A DNA stretch of 39,307 nucleotides from CAYFJO01 sp964343305 (GTDB taxonomy: Bacteria; Planctomycetota; Planctomycetia; Pirellulales; Pirellulaceae): NCBI GenBank assembly GCA_964343305.1, contig CAYFJO010000051.1:1-39307 (forward strand), read 5' to 3'. This document shows positions 22,913 to 30,071 of the stretch, one piece after another. The notes below the pieces were generated by a model that saw nothing but the letters and a program-made list of their open reading frames with translations, was not told the DNA's origin and did no database searches. Within the stretch, counting starts at the first letter, position 1, and each line of letters starts with the position of its first letter. A program made the position numbers and the translations under genes.

Positions 22913-24597
22913 CGCCGAACAACGATTCGCTGGTTTGCCTTCACGTCTTTCTCACCGATTTTGCCTTTGCCGTGCGGAAGAACAACCTCGACATCAACGC
23001 TTGCGCGGTTGCCCAGACCAAAATGTGCAACTGCCTCTTGCGACGAAGCATAGCCGTAGCCGGTCGCGATTTCTCGACAGCCAAGCAACGCTTTCGGTTG
23101 GCCGATCTTGCCTGGTTCGTAGACGAGTACTCGTGAACCAATTCCCATTGCGTTGACACCAGCCGTGCCCGCGACTTGGACGTCGAGCCAATTGCCGCTG
23201 GCCGATTCGTTGCGCAACAGCAACGACGGTAACTCGGTCCACCAGTTGGGCAGGAACAAATCGAGCCTGCCATCTCGGTCGTAATCGCACGAAGGTCCCG
23301 GTGCGGAGTAAACGATTTTGCGGTCGGCGACCATCTTTTTGAAGAACGTGCCAGATCGTTTGGTGGCTCGGTCCTCTGCCGTGGGAAAGTCGTTCACCGC
23401 CAACGCGTACTCTTGAAATCTCGGCAGGCCACCGCGGTTGCCCAAATTGCGGAAGATCACGGGATGCGGATTTCCATCGGCGAACTTAACGATGGCAGTG
23501 TAAATGTCGGGCCGACCGTCGTTGTCGAAATCCTGAATTTCGACGTGCGGACCTTTCAGCGGCAACGGAATCAAACCGGCTTTCTCGGTCACGTCTTCAA
23601 ACCGTGGCACGCCTTTGGTGATACCGCGATTCAGATACAACCGATTTGGCACGCCTTCGACCCAAGGCGATTCGTAGTGCTGGCCCAGGACCACGTCGGG
23701 CAGTGCGTCGCCGTTAACGTCGTCGATCGTCACGCCGCAAACCATGCTGTCACCTTTGGCGGTCGGCCAATCGAACACGGCACGACTGCCATCGGCCACG
23801 CGAAATTTGCCGCGGCCGTTGTTGAGCAACAAAAAGTTTCCCAGCGTCGATGCGAGAAACAAATCGGGCCAGCCGTCCAGATTGACATCGGCCGCGGCGA
23901 CGCCCAACCCAGCCGCTTCCTCCGGTAACCCGACCTTCCGCGAAACGTCTTCGAATTTGAGATTGCCCAGATTGCGAAACAGCCGCGAGCTTTTCGTTTT
24001 CGATCCGTTGTAACCGGGAATCGGATCTTCGCCGCACAGCAAGTCGAGCAATCCGTCGCCGTCGTAGTCGACCACCGTTGCGCTGCGACCGCCAAACGCC
24101 AGCGGACACGCTCCGTTGCCTTTCGAAACATCCACGAATTTGCCATTCCCCTCGTTGCGAAACAGCGAACAGCCCGCGAACGCGTGTCCCATTCGCTCCG
24201 CCAAACGACTTCCGGCTGGAGCTGGCATGCTGCCCACATACAAATCCAAATCGCCATCGTTGTCCAAATCGGCGAATACGACGCCGGTGGCTCGCGCCGA
24301 AATTCGCAACGCGGGTTGCTCGTCCAGTTTGAATGTGCCTTCGTGATTGCGGAAGAACAAATTCGGCTGCGTGTTGGAATAATGAAACGTGCCTATATAC
24401 AGGTCCGCCCAACCATCGCTGTCGACATCGCCCCATCCCGCGCCGTGCCCCATGATGCCGGCTGCTGCTGGCAGGATACCTGCCTCCTTGCCGGTGTCGC
24501 GAAAAACGAACGGGCCGCCCTGCGCAAATGCCCAAGTGAAGGTACAAGTGAACATCACAAGTTGAATGGCGGCCAATGAAAAAGTTCGGCAGTGCAT
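22909..24597 (-). CDS. Secreted FG-GAP/VCBS repeat protein with ASPIC/UnbV domain
   Basis: A 562-aa extracellular beta-propeller of the CRTAC1 type. A signal peptide ends WAFA at residue 25. At least seven calcium-binding FG-GAP blades are visible, with motifs such as GWGDVDSDGWADLYIG (54-69), FADLDNDGDLDLYVG (108-122), VVDYDGDGLLDLL and IQDFDNDGRPDIY. The C-terminal 90 residues match ASPIC/UnbV (VNAMGIGSRVLVY, then CREIATGYGYASSQEAVAHFGLG). Such proteins are very common in planctomycetes and probably mediate adhesion or extracellular binding; no enzyme activity is known. The stop overlaps the stop of the convergent SLOG-like gene by 4 bp. GAGG lies 5 bp before the ATG. Confidence 0.93.
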   Translation of the reverse strand: MHCRTFSLAAIQLVMFTCTFTWAFAQGGPFVFRDTGKEAGILPAAAGIMGHGAGWGDVDSDGWADLYIGTFHYSNTQPNLFFRNHEGTFKLDEQPALRISARATGVVFADLDNDGDLDLYVGSMPAPAGSRLAERMGHAFAGCSLFRNEGNGKFVDVSKGNGACPLAFGGRSATVVDYDGDGLLDLLCGEDPIPGYNGSKTKSSRLFRNLGNLKFEDVSRKVGLPEEAAGLGVAAADVNLDGWPDLFLASTLGNFLLLNNGRGKFRVADGSRAVFDWPTAKGDSMVCGVTIDDVNGDALPDVVLGQHYESPWVEGVPNRLYLNRGITKGVPRFEDVTEKAGLIPLPLKGPHVEIQDFDNDGRPDIYTAIVKFADGNPHPVIFRNLGNRGGLPRFQEYALAVNDFPTAEDRATKRSGTFFKKMVADRKIVYSAPGPSCDYDRDGRLDLFLPNWWTELPSLLLRNESASGNWLDVQVAGTAGVNAMGIGSRVLVYEPGKIGQPKALLGCREIATGYGYASSQEAVAHFGLGNRASVDVEVVLPHGKGKIGEKDVKANQRIVVRR

Positions 24598-24702
24598 CGC
24601 GTCCTCACGATTTGGTGAAAGTCCTAGGGCGAATTCTGTTAAGATCGGGAATTAATTCTACCTGACCGACATCTGAATTGCAGTCTGCAAGGAGAAACTT
24701 GG

Positions 24703-24929
24703 ATGCGAACTGCTGCCACGATTTGTCGCATGGTGTTGATCTCGGTCTTCGGCCTGGCCACAGTCGGGTGCTCTGAAGAATCCGTTCCGCACTCGACCCT
24801 CGCGCCGTGAAACCGTTGCTTGGCGCGTTGATCGACACCAACCCGAAAGTGTGTGCCGCGGCCAAGCTCGCGTTGGAAAGGTATTCGAAGCATCCCGATT
24901 ACCAACCGCTGATCCGCGGTGCCAATTGA
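24703..24929 (+). pseudogene. Lipoprotein gene remnant with internal deletion
   Basis: A good ribosome site (AAGGAG, 8 bp before ATG 24703) opens a 35-residue frame that is plainly a lipoprotein signal: basic start, hydrophobic VLISVFGLATVGC with a lipobox-like cysteine at 23, then SEESVPHS and a stop at 24808-24810. From 24807, a different frame reads KPLLGALIDTNPKVCAAAKL and ERYSKHPDYQPLI before its own stop at 24927. This second piece looks like the helical repeat found in planctomycete redoxin-type lipoproteins. The simplest reading is one gene that lost its middle. The parent-family call is a guess. Confidence 0.5.
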
Positions 24930-24950
24930 CACCGTTTGTGCGACGGAGTT

Positions 24951-25230
24951 TTACTTCGGCCCGATGACCTCAATCTGAGTCATCGGTTGTAGATTCCAAA
25001 TCTGGAGATTGCCTTGGAAGCCGCCCAGGAATGCCAGTTTGCCGTTCGCGACGAAATTGGTGCGGAGCGGCAGGAAGTAACTTGCCAGTAGGACGGTTTT
25101 TCAAACCGTCCCAGACGGATTGGAAATCCGTCCTACGGTAAGTTTTCACCCGCCGCTCGCCATATACAAAGGCGCTAAGTGATCCGATGAAAGCGGTTGT
25201 TCTCAAGACGGAAATGCGGAAACGCCGGAC
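24951..25230 (-). pseudogene. C-terminal remnant of a WD40-like gene interrupted by a hairpin element
   Basis: Reading the minus strand from 25230 to the stop at 24951, and omitting the 49-bp element at 25088-25136, gives one open frame of 77 codons. It contains TTAFIGSLSAFVYGERRVKTY before the element and FVANGKLAFLGGFQGNLQIW, then NLQPMTQIEVIGPK, after it. GNLQIWNL is typical of a WD40 blade. With the element present the frame is shifted. No N-terminal part survives, because the STAS gene occupies the upstream DNA. Confidence 0.5.
25088..25136. repeat. Double-hairpin element, family C (GTAGGACGG...CCGTCCTAC)
   Basis: A 49-bp unit with complementary ends GTAGGACGG and CCGTCCTAC that also folds as two adjacent hairpins: GGACGGTTT/AAACCGTCC and GACGGATT/AATCCGTC. 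A single-hairpin relative lies at 31658-31684. Its position inside the WD40-like remnant suggests it moves as a unit. Confidence 0.75.
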
Positions 25231-25264
25231 CTTCTCCGCAGCGGGATGCCACCACCACCCGTCT

Positions 25265-25630
25265 CTAGCCGAACCAGCCCTTCTTCTCAAACGATGCGAG
25301 CGCCTTTTCCTCATCCGCTTGGATGTCCAGCACCTTGTTCAAACGCATCAGCTTGAACACTTCCATCACGTTGTCCGAAATATTGCAAAGCTTGAATTTG
25401 ATATCCGCCCCTTTGCACTTTTTGTTCAGCAAAATGATCTTGCCAATCATGGCGGACGACATGAACGTGACATTGGCGAAATTCAACAACAACTTGCCGG
25501 CACGAACATCACCGAGCTTCTCGTTCAACTCACTGTGAATCTGTTGGATCTTGGCCTCGTCAAGGATCTTGTTCTCATTAAAGTAAATGACAGTGACATC
25601 GCCACTTTCTTCAGCTCGAATGCTCGACAC
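25265..25630 (-). CDS. STAS-domain anti-sigma factor antagonist
   Basis: A 121-aa single STAS domain, the fold of SpoIIAA-type anti-anti-sigma factors that bind and release partner-switching kinases. The phosphorylation loop is visible: LLLNFANVTFMSSAMIGKII, with Ser58 or Ser59 as the likely modified residue. The start is GTG 25630, with AGGGG about 11 bp upstream. No cognate kinase or PP2C phosphatase is adjacent, so partners must be encoded elsewhere. It is the first intact gene on the minus strand after the repeat array. Confidence 0.92.
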   Translation of the reverse strand: MSSIRAEESGDVTVIYFNENKILDEAKIQQIHSELNEKLGDVRAGKLLLNFANVTFMSSAMIGKIILLNKKCKGADIKFKLCNISDNVMEVFKLMRLNKVLDIQADEEKALASFEKKGWFG

Positions 25631-25682
25631 GGTTGAATTCCCCTCAAAATGGGTGATAAAACGAGGAATAGAAATCCCACTT

Positions 25683-25710
25683 AGTATATCATGAACACAG
25701 GTTTCGTGAA
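25683..25710 (-). promoter_or_regulatory. Candidate promoter of the STAS gene
   Basis: On the minus strand, TTCACG (25710-25705) and TATACT (25688-25683) are separated by 16 bp, about 52 bp before the start codon. The -10 is good and the -35 is poor. Confidence 0.35.
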
Positions 25711-25788
25711 TAGTTGGTGACCAGGTAAATTCTAAAGTCTGGTCGGTTCGACTACACTAGTACATGGTGAATCTTCGATTGGCGGGTT

Positions 25789-25934
25789 GTGTAGAGCAAT
25801 TGTCCCAATTGCTCTCGGAACACTCGCGGAACAATTGAGACAATTGTTCTACACTTTGCCTCGCGGAACAATTGAGACAATTGTTCTACACTTTGCCTCG
25901 CGGAACAATTGAGACAATTGTTCTACACTTTGCC
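25789..25934. repeat. Tandem palindromic repeats, family D (3 x 37 bp plus degenerate copy)
   Basis: Three consecutive identical 37-bp units at 25824-25860, 25861-25897 and 25898-25934. Each holds the perfect dyad GAACAATTG-AGA-CAATTGTTC, followed by TACACTTTGCC. A diverged dyad, AGAGCAATTGTCCCAATTGC, precedes them at 25793-25816, flanked by GTGTAG that complements the CTACAC of the units. The array fills the space between the divergent STAS and DUF3754 genes, and its last unit ends 112 bp before the latter. There are no spacers, so it is not CRISPR. Confidence 0.9.
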
Positions 25935-26046
25935 ACTGTCAATCGAGAAACAAGCCGAAATTCTATTTCCTCACTCGAATGGCATTTATTCGCGATCACG
26001 GCGGTTGTATGGCACGCCTGCGGGCTCTTTCATAAGGTGACGAATC

Positions 26047-27297
26047 ATGTCCGAAACAACGCAAATCAATGACGCCCACCCACCAAAACTCGACGCGCAT
26101 TTTATCCCAATTCGCAAATCGGATCTGCAACACGTGTTGACGGATGATCCAGATCTGTCGACCGGCGATAAGGCGAAATTGTTCTATCTTTACGAATTGC
26201 TGGAAGCCACCATTCACTATGAACAACTGGCCAGAATCGAAAAGCTGAAGAAGACGTACGGGCCATTTGATCCAGACGCGGTGACGAAAGATGTCCGCCC
26301 CGTCACATCGAATCGCGAAACGTACGTCAAATCGCTGTTTTCCGAGTTTGAACAAGTGCTCGTCCAGGCGAACTATGCAAGACTGGACCGACACGAGATC
26401 GATACCGCGGTCAAAGCTCTGAGTCATTTTGGTGTACGTGACGACGAGACGTGCAGCATCAAAAGAATCGAAGTCTTTGCGCGTGGGCATCGCACCATGC
26501 CGGTCGAGCACCCTCGGTCCTGGTCGCGCAGACCGATCCACCGCGAGACGGAGGTTCACGATCGGTTGGTTGTCATTTTTCGATTGGAGGACACGACGGT
26601 CCCAGAAGATTCGCCGCAGCGTGATCGCGTGTACATCAAGATCTTTAAGGATGTGCCGAAGAGCAGCGTCGATTGTACCTTTCCTAATTGGCAGGCCCGG
26701 ATGCCGCTGATGGTTCTGATCGCGATTTTGCTGCCGCTGATCGTGGGAGCGAGCGTGACAAGGTTTGACCTTCGCGAAAGCGAACTGGCGCTGGTCGGCG
26801 GCTACGGAGTTTTCGCCTTGCTGGGAATTGCTTTCAGCGTGTTCTTGTACGTCGCCTACGAACGCAAGAAAGAGAATTATCAGACCTATCGATCCAAGAA
26901 TCTCTACTTGAACAACCTGGTAAACAACGTGGGCGTGCTGCTGCGTTTGCTGGACGACGCCGAAGAGCAGGAGTTTCGCGAAGCCATCTTGGCCTATTTC
27001 CTGTTGTGGCAAAAAGCACCCGTGAGAGGTTGGAGTAAACAGGAATTGGATGAGGCGGTGGAAGAGTACTTGAGGAACAGCTTTCGTGTTGAGACCGATT
27101 TCGAAGTGGAAGATGCCGTAGGAAAGCTCGAACGTTTCGACATGGTCAAATCGATGCCCAACAATCGATTTCGAGCGGTTGAAATCGACGACGCGCTCAT
27201 CTGGCTCGACAAAAAATGGGACGACTATTTCCCGTTCTATAATGAATTCAAACGACGAAAGGTCGAGGAGCAGGGATTGTCGGGAAAGTTGATTTAA
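26047..27297 (+). CDS. DUF3754 membrane protein, first paralogue
   Basis: A 416-aa protein of the DUF3754 family (related to TMEM143). AAGGTGA precedes ATG 26047. Family blocks are HFIPIRKSDLQHVL near the N-terminus, the helical EATIHYEQLARIEKLKKTYGPF, IEVFARGHRT, and VYIKIFKDVPK at about 196-206. Two membrane helices follow (MPLMVLIAILLPLIVGASV and VGGYGVFALLGIAFSVFLYV). The cytoplasmic tail contains LDDAEEQEFREAILAYFLL and a DALIWLDKKW end. Compared with its neighbour, it has lost the LLPG motif before the first helix (here FPNW). It is separated from the second paralogue by 21 bp, so the two are an operon from tandem duplication. Function unknown. Confidence 0.85.
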   Translation: MSETTQINDAHPPKLDAHFIPIRKSDLQHVLTDDPDLSTGDKAKLFYLYELLEATIHYEQLARIEKLKKTYGPFDPDAVTKDVRPVTSNRETYVKSLFSEFEQVLVQANYARLDRHEIDTAVKALSHFGVRDDETCSIKRIEVFARGHRTMPVEHPRSWSRRPIHRETEVHDRLVVIFRLEDTTVPEDSPQRDRVYIKIFKDVPKSSVDCTFPNWQARMPLMVLIAILLPLIVGASVTRFDLRESELALVGGYGVFALLGIAFSVFLYVAYERKKENYQTYRSKNLYLNNLVNNVGVLLRLLDDAEEQEFREAILAYFLLWQKAPVRGWSKQELDEAVEEYLRNSFRVETDFEVEDAVGKLERFDMVKSMPNNRFRAVEIDDALIWLDKKWDDYFPFYNEFKRRKVEEQGLSGKLI

Positions 27298-27318
27298 CGA
27301 TTGAAACGGAGTGATAAG

Positions 27319-28545
27319 ATGCAAACAACAACGGAGTCGGTGACCGCCAAGCCCGACGAACTGACCGAAGCAGGGGCCGTGCCACGTGAACATTTTATTC
27401 CCGTTCGCAAGGCAGATCTTGTGGCAGGCCTTTCTTCGGACGCATCACTGGGAGAGGATCGATCCAAGTTCCGGCAATTGTGCCGATTGCTCGAGGCGAC
27501 GATCCACTACGATTACCACACCAAGCTGGAATCGCTCAAATGCGCGTACGCTCCCTTCGATCCGGACGCGGATACGGTGCAGGTGGATAGCGGGAAAGAC
27601 GGCGAGAATACAAAATCGCTGTTCGACGAATTCACCGAGTTACTCGAGCGGGCGAATTACAAACACTTGTCCAGTGAGGAGATCGAGCAAGCGCTCGACG
27701 AAACCGGAGATTGGGGATTGGACATCGACGTCGATTTCGACATCTTCTCGCGGTTAGAAATCTTTGCCCGTGGTTTACGCACAGAGAGCGCCACTCGGCG
27801 GCCATGGTATCGTTTCTTTCGCGAGGAGACATCCGAGTACGAAATCTACTCCCGGTTGATTCTGATCTTTAAGCTGACCGACCATCATCGTACACCCAGC
27901 GATATTGATACGAATACCGTTTACATCAAGATCTTTAAAAGCGTCCCCAAGGCCGATCTCGATTCGTTGTTGCCCGGCACGGCGGTCAGAATGACATTGC
28001 TGGACAAAGGCAAGGTCGCTTTGCCGACCATTTCTGGGATCGTTATCGCCGGGTACAAGTTGTTTACGGTGCTTGTCCTGGCAGCGATGAACATCATCGC
28101 ATTTCTCGGCATCATTGTGGCGACCATCGGCTACGGCGTGAAGTCGTTTTTTGGCTACCTGCGCACCAAAGAGAAACATCAACACAACTTGACGAGGAAT
28201 CTCTATTTCCAGAACCTCGACAACAACGCGGGTGTGTTGTTTCGTTTGCTCGACGAAGCCGAGGAGCAGGAGTTTCGCGAAGCGATTCTGGCCTACTTTT
28301 TACTTTTGCAAAATGCGTCCGCCGAAGGCCGAACCATGAAGGAACTGGATGATGAGGCCGAGGCGTATTTGCTGAGTCAATTCAAAGTCGACGCGGATTT
28401 CGAAGTGGACGATGCGCTGGACAAGCTGCAGCGATTTCAAATGGTCACGTGCGGCGGCGATCGATATCGGGCCGTGCCCATCGACGATGCGTTGCGACAG
28501 CTCGATGAAACGTGGGACAACTATTTTCAATTCAATGTCGGTTAA
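27319..28545 (+). CDS. DUF3754 membrane protein, second paralogue
   Basis: A 408-aa paralogue of the preceding gene. The start is ATG 27319, with GGAG 7 bp before it; an in-frame TTG at 27301 is less likely. It keeps the fuller family pattern: HFIPVRKADL, EATIHYDYHTKLESLKCAYAPF (diverged from its neighbour), VYIKIFKSVPKADLDSLLPG with the LLPG motif intact, then two hydrophobic segments (ISGIVIAGYKLFTVLVLAAM and IIAFLGIIVATIGYGV). The tail shares AEEQEFREAILAYFLL with the first copy. Sequence divergence between the two is considerable outside these blocks, so the duplication is old. Both are probably inner-membrane proteins that may act as a hetero-oligomer. No pathway is known. Confidence 0.87.
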   Translation: MQTTTESVTAKPDELTEAGAVPREHFIPVRKADLVAGLSSDASLGEDRSKFRQLCRLLEATIHYDYHTKLESLKCAYAPFDPDADTVQVDSGKDGENTKSLFDEFTELLERANYKHLSSEEIEQALDETGDWGLDIDVDFDIFSRLEIFARGLRTESATRRPWYRFFREETSEYEIYSRLILIFKLTDHHRTPSDIDTNTVYIKIFKSVPKADLDSLLPGTAVRMTLLDKGKVALPTISGIVIAGYKLFTVLVLAAMNIIAFLGIIVATIGYGVKSFFGYLRTKEKHQHNLTRNLYFQNLDNNAGVLFRLLDEAEEQEFREAILAYFLLLQNASAEGRTMKELDDEAEAYLLSQFKVDADFEVDDALDKLQRFQMVTCGGDRYRAVPIDDALRQLDETWDNYFQFNVG

Positions 28546-28564
28546 ACAGAGTTTCATTCGTCTG

Positions 28565-28641
28565 GTGAGCCGAACGCGCTAGCGTCGGGCTTGCTGACTT
28601 ACTGACAAACACAAAGCCCGCGGCTAGCGCCGTCGGCTCAA
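28565..28641. repeat. Palindromic element, family A (copy 2)
   Basis: Begins GTGAGCCGAACGCGCTAGCG and ends GGCTAGCGCCGTCGGCTCA. It has the same 26-base left arm, through CGTCGGGC, as the copy at 13111, with a different loop. It sits between the second DUF3754 gene and thiL and could end the former transcript. Confidence 0.8.
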
Positions 28642-28669
28642 CTCCCAGACGCTCGCACGTGGCGCGAAC

Positions 28670-29596
28670 ATGGAGATCGAGTTCATCAAATGGTTGCGCG
28701 ATCGATTGCCCAACCATCCGCAAATGCTGGTGGGTCCTGGCGATGACGCCGCCATTCTTCAGTTCATCCGTGACAAACAGTGCGTGATCACGAGTGACCT
28801 GTTGACCGATGGTGTCGATTTTTTGCTCGATCAAGTTGGCCCTCGTCGGGTCGGGCGCAAGTCGCTCGCGGTCAACTTGAGCGATCTCGCCGCGATGGCC
28901 GCCAAGCCGCTGGCCGTGATTGTCTCGCTGGTCTTGCCGCGTCGCGGCGGTCTGGATTTATCCAAAGAACTTTACGAAGGTTTGTTGCCGCTTGCCGCGC
29001 AACATCAGGTGGCCATCGCCGGCGGAGACACCAACAGTTGGGACGGCCAACTCGTCGTCAGCATCACGGCAATCGGCGAAATTACGGAGAATGCGGCCGT
29101 GCTGCGCAGCACCGCACAAGTCGGCGACCAGATCGTCGTCACCGGAAGTTTCGGCGGAAGCATCTTGGCAAAACACCTTGATTTCGAGCCGCGCGTCCAA
29201 GAGGCAATCAATTTAAACGCGAACTACAATCTGCACGCAGCGATAGACGTGAGTGACGGGCTCTCGCTCGATTTGTCACGGATGGCAGAAGCCAGCGGCG
29301 TCGGGGCGGTCATCGATGTCGAGTCCGTTCCCATCGCAGCGGCTGCTCATCAACTCGCCGAGCAAACGCCGGGAGTCTCCGCCATCGAACACGCTCTGGG
29401 AGACGGAGAAGATTTCGAATTGATTTTGGCGGTCTCCAAATCCGAAGCGGATCGCATGATTCGCGACCAGCCGCTGGGCATTCCCATCACTCGAATCGGA
29501 CAATTCGTCGAACAGCGCGGTTTGTGGAGTCGATCGCAGGATGGCTCTCGCGAGCCATTGACACCGCGAGGCTACGAGCATCAACTTGGGTCATGA
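28670..29596 (+). CDS. thiL: Thiamine-monophosphate kinase
   Basis: ThiL phosphorylates thiamine monophosphate to the active cofactor thiamine diphosphate with ATP, in the cytoplasm. The 308 aa match the usual length. Motifs: GPGDDAAIL at 22-30 with metal-binding aspartates, SDLLTDGVDF, AIAGGDTN at 115-122, IDVSDGLSLDL at 192-202 and GDGEDFELI at 244-252. The stop overlaps the tsaE start by 4 bp (ATGA). No TPP-riboswitch motif is evident upstream, where a family A palindrome lies instead. Confidence 0.96.
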   Translation: MEIEFIKWLRDRLPNHPQMLVGPGDDAAILQFIRDKQCVITSDLLTDGVDFLLDQVGPRRVGRKSLAVNLSDLAAMAAKPLAVIVSLVLPRRGGLDLSKELYEGLLPLAAQHQVAIAGGDTNSWDGQLVVSITAIGEITENAAVLRSTAQVGDQIVVTGSFGGSILAKHLDFEPRVQEAINLNANYNLHAAIDVSDGLSLDLSRMAEASGVGAVIDVESVPIAAAAHQLAEQTPGVSAIEHALGDGEDFELILAVSKSEADRMIRDQPLGIPITRIGQFVEQRGLWSRSQDGSREPLTPRGYEHQLGS

Positions 29597-30063
29597 CACC
29601 AACGGACTTTCTATCCAATTCCGAAGCCGACACCGAGCGGCTCGCTGCGGCACTGGCTCGCGTGTTGCCGGACGGAACGACCGTCGCATTAAACGGCACG
29701 CTTGGTGCAGGCAAGACGCGTTTCGTCCAGGCATTCGCCGCTGCGCTGGGTGTCGCGAGTGACGATGTTACCAGCCCCACGTTTGTCATGGTCCAGGAGT
29801 ATCATGGCAGCCGCACGATCTATCACATGGACGCCTATCGCGTGGTCGATGACGACGAGTTTCTGCAGTTGGGCGCGGAAGAGTATTTCGACTCGTCAGG
29901 CATCACATTTGTCGAATGGGCCGAGCGAGTCGTTGATTGCCTGCCGCGCGATCGCATCGAAATCCAGATCGAGGTTGTCGGCGACACATCGCGCGGGTTT
30001 CAAATCAAGGCACTTGGTGATAATCTGCAACCTGTCATCGAACAGTTACGCGAACAATTGTAA
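29593..30063 (+). CDS. tsaE: tRNA threonylcarbamoyladenosine biosynthesis ATPase TsaE
   Basis: TsaE (YjeE) is the ATPase that assists TsaB-TsaD in making the t6A modification of ANN-decoding tRNAs. I start it at ATG 29593, which overlaps the thiL stop; a longer upstream frame from 29524 lies within thiL coding sequence. The 156 aa show Walker A GTLGAGKT at 35-42, TSPTF at 60-64, HMDAYR at 78-83 and FVEWAER at 106-112. The C-terminal tail is slightly longer than in E. coli YjeE. Confidence 0.96.
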   Translation: MTPTDFLSNSEADTERLAAALARVLPDGTTVALNGTLGAGKTRFVQAFAAALGVASDDVTSPTFVMVQEYHGSRTIYHMDAYRVVDDDEFLQLGAEEYFDSSGITFVEWAERVVDCLPRDRIEIQIEVVGDTSRGFQIKALGDNLQPVIEQLREQL

Positions 30064-30071
30064 CGAGCGTC

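Noticed and set aside
25824..25934. CRISPR array
   Set aside because: The units are directly adjacent with no unique spacers, are themselves palindromic, and no cas gene is present.
25996..27393. Minus-strand frame of 465 codons across the first DUF3754 gene
   Set aside because: The plus strand matches DUF3754 and has a ribosome site. The minus frame is a by-product of codon bias.
28546..28669. TPP riboswitch before thiL
   Set aside because: The space is filled by a family A palindrome, and no conserved TPP-aptamer core was found.
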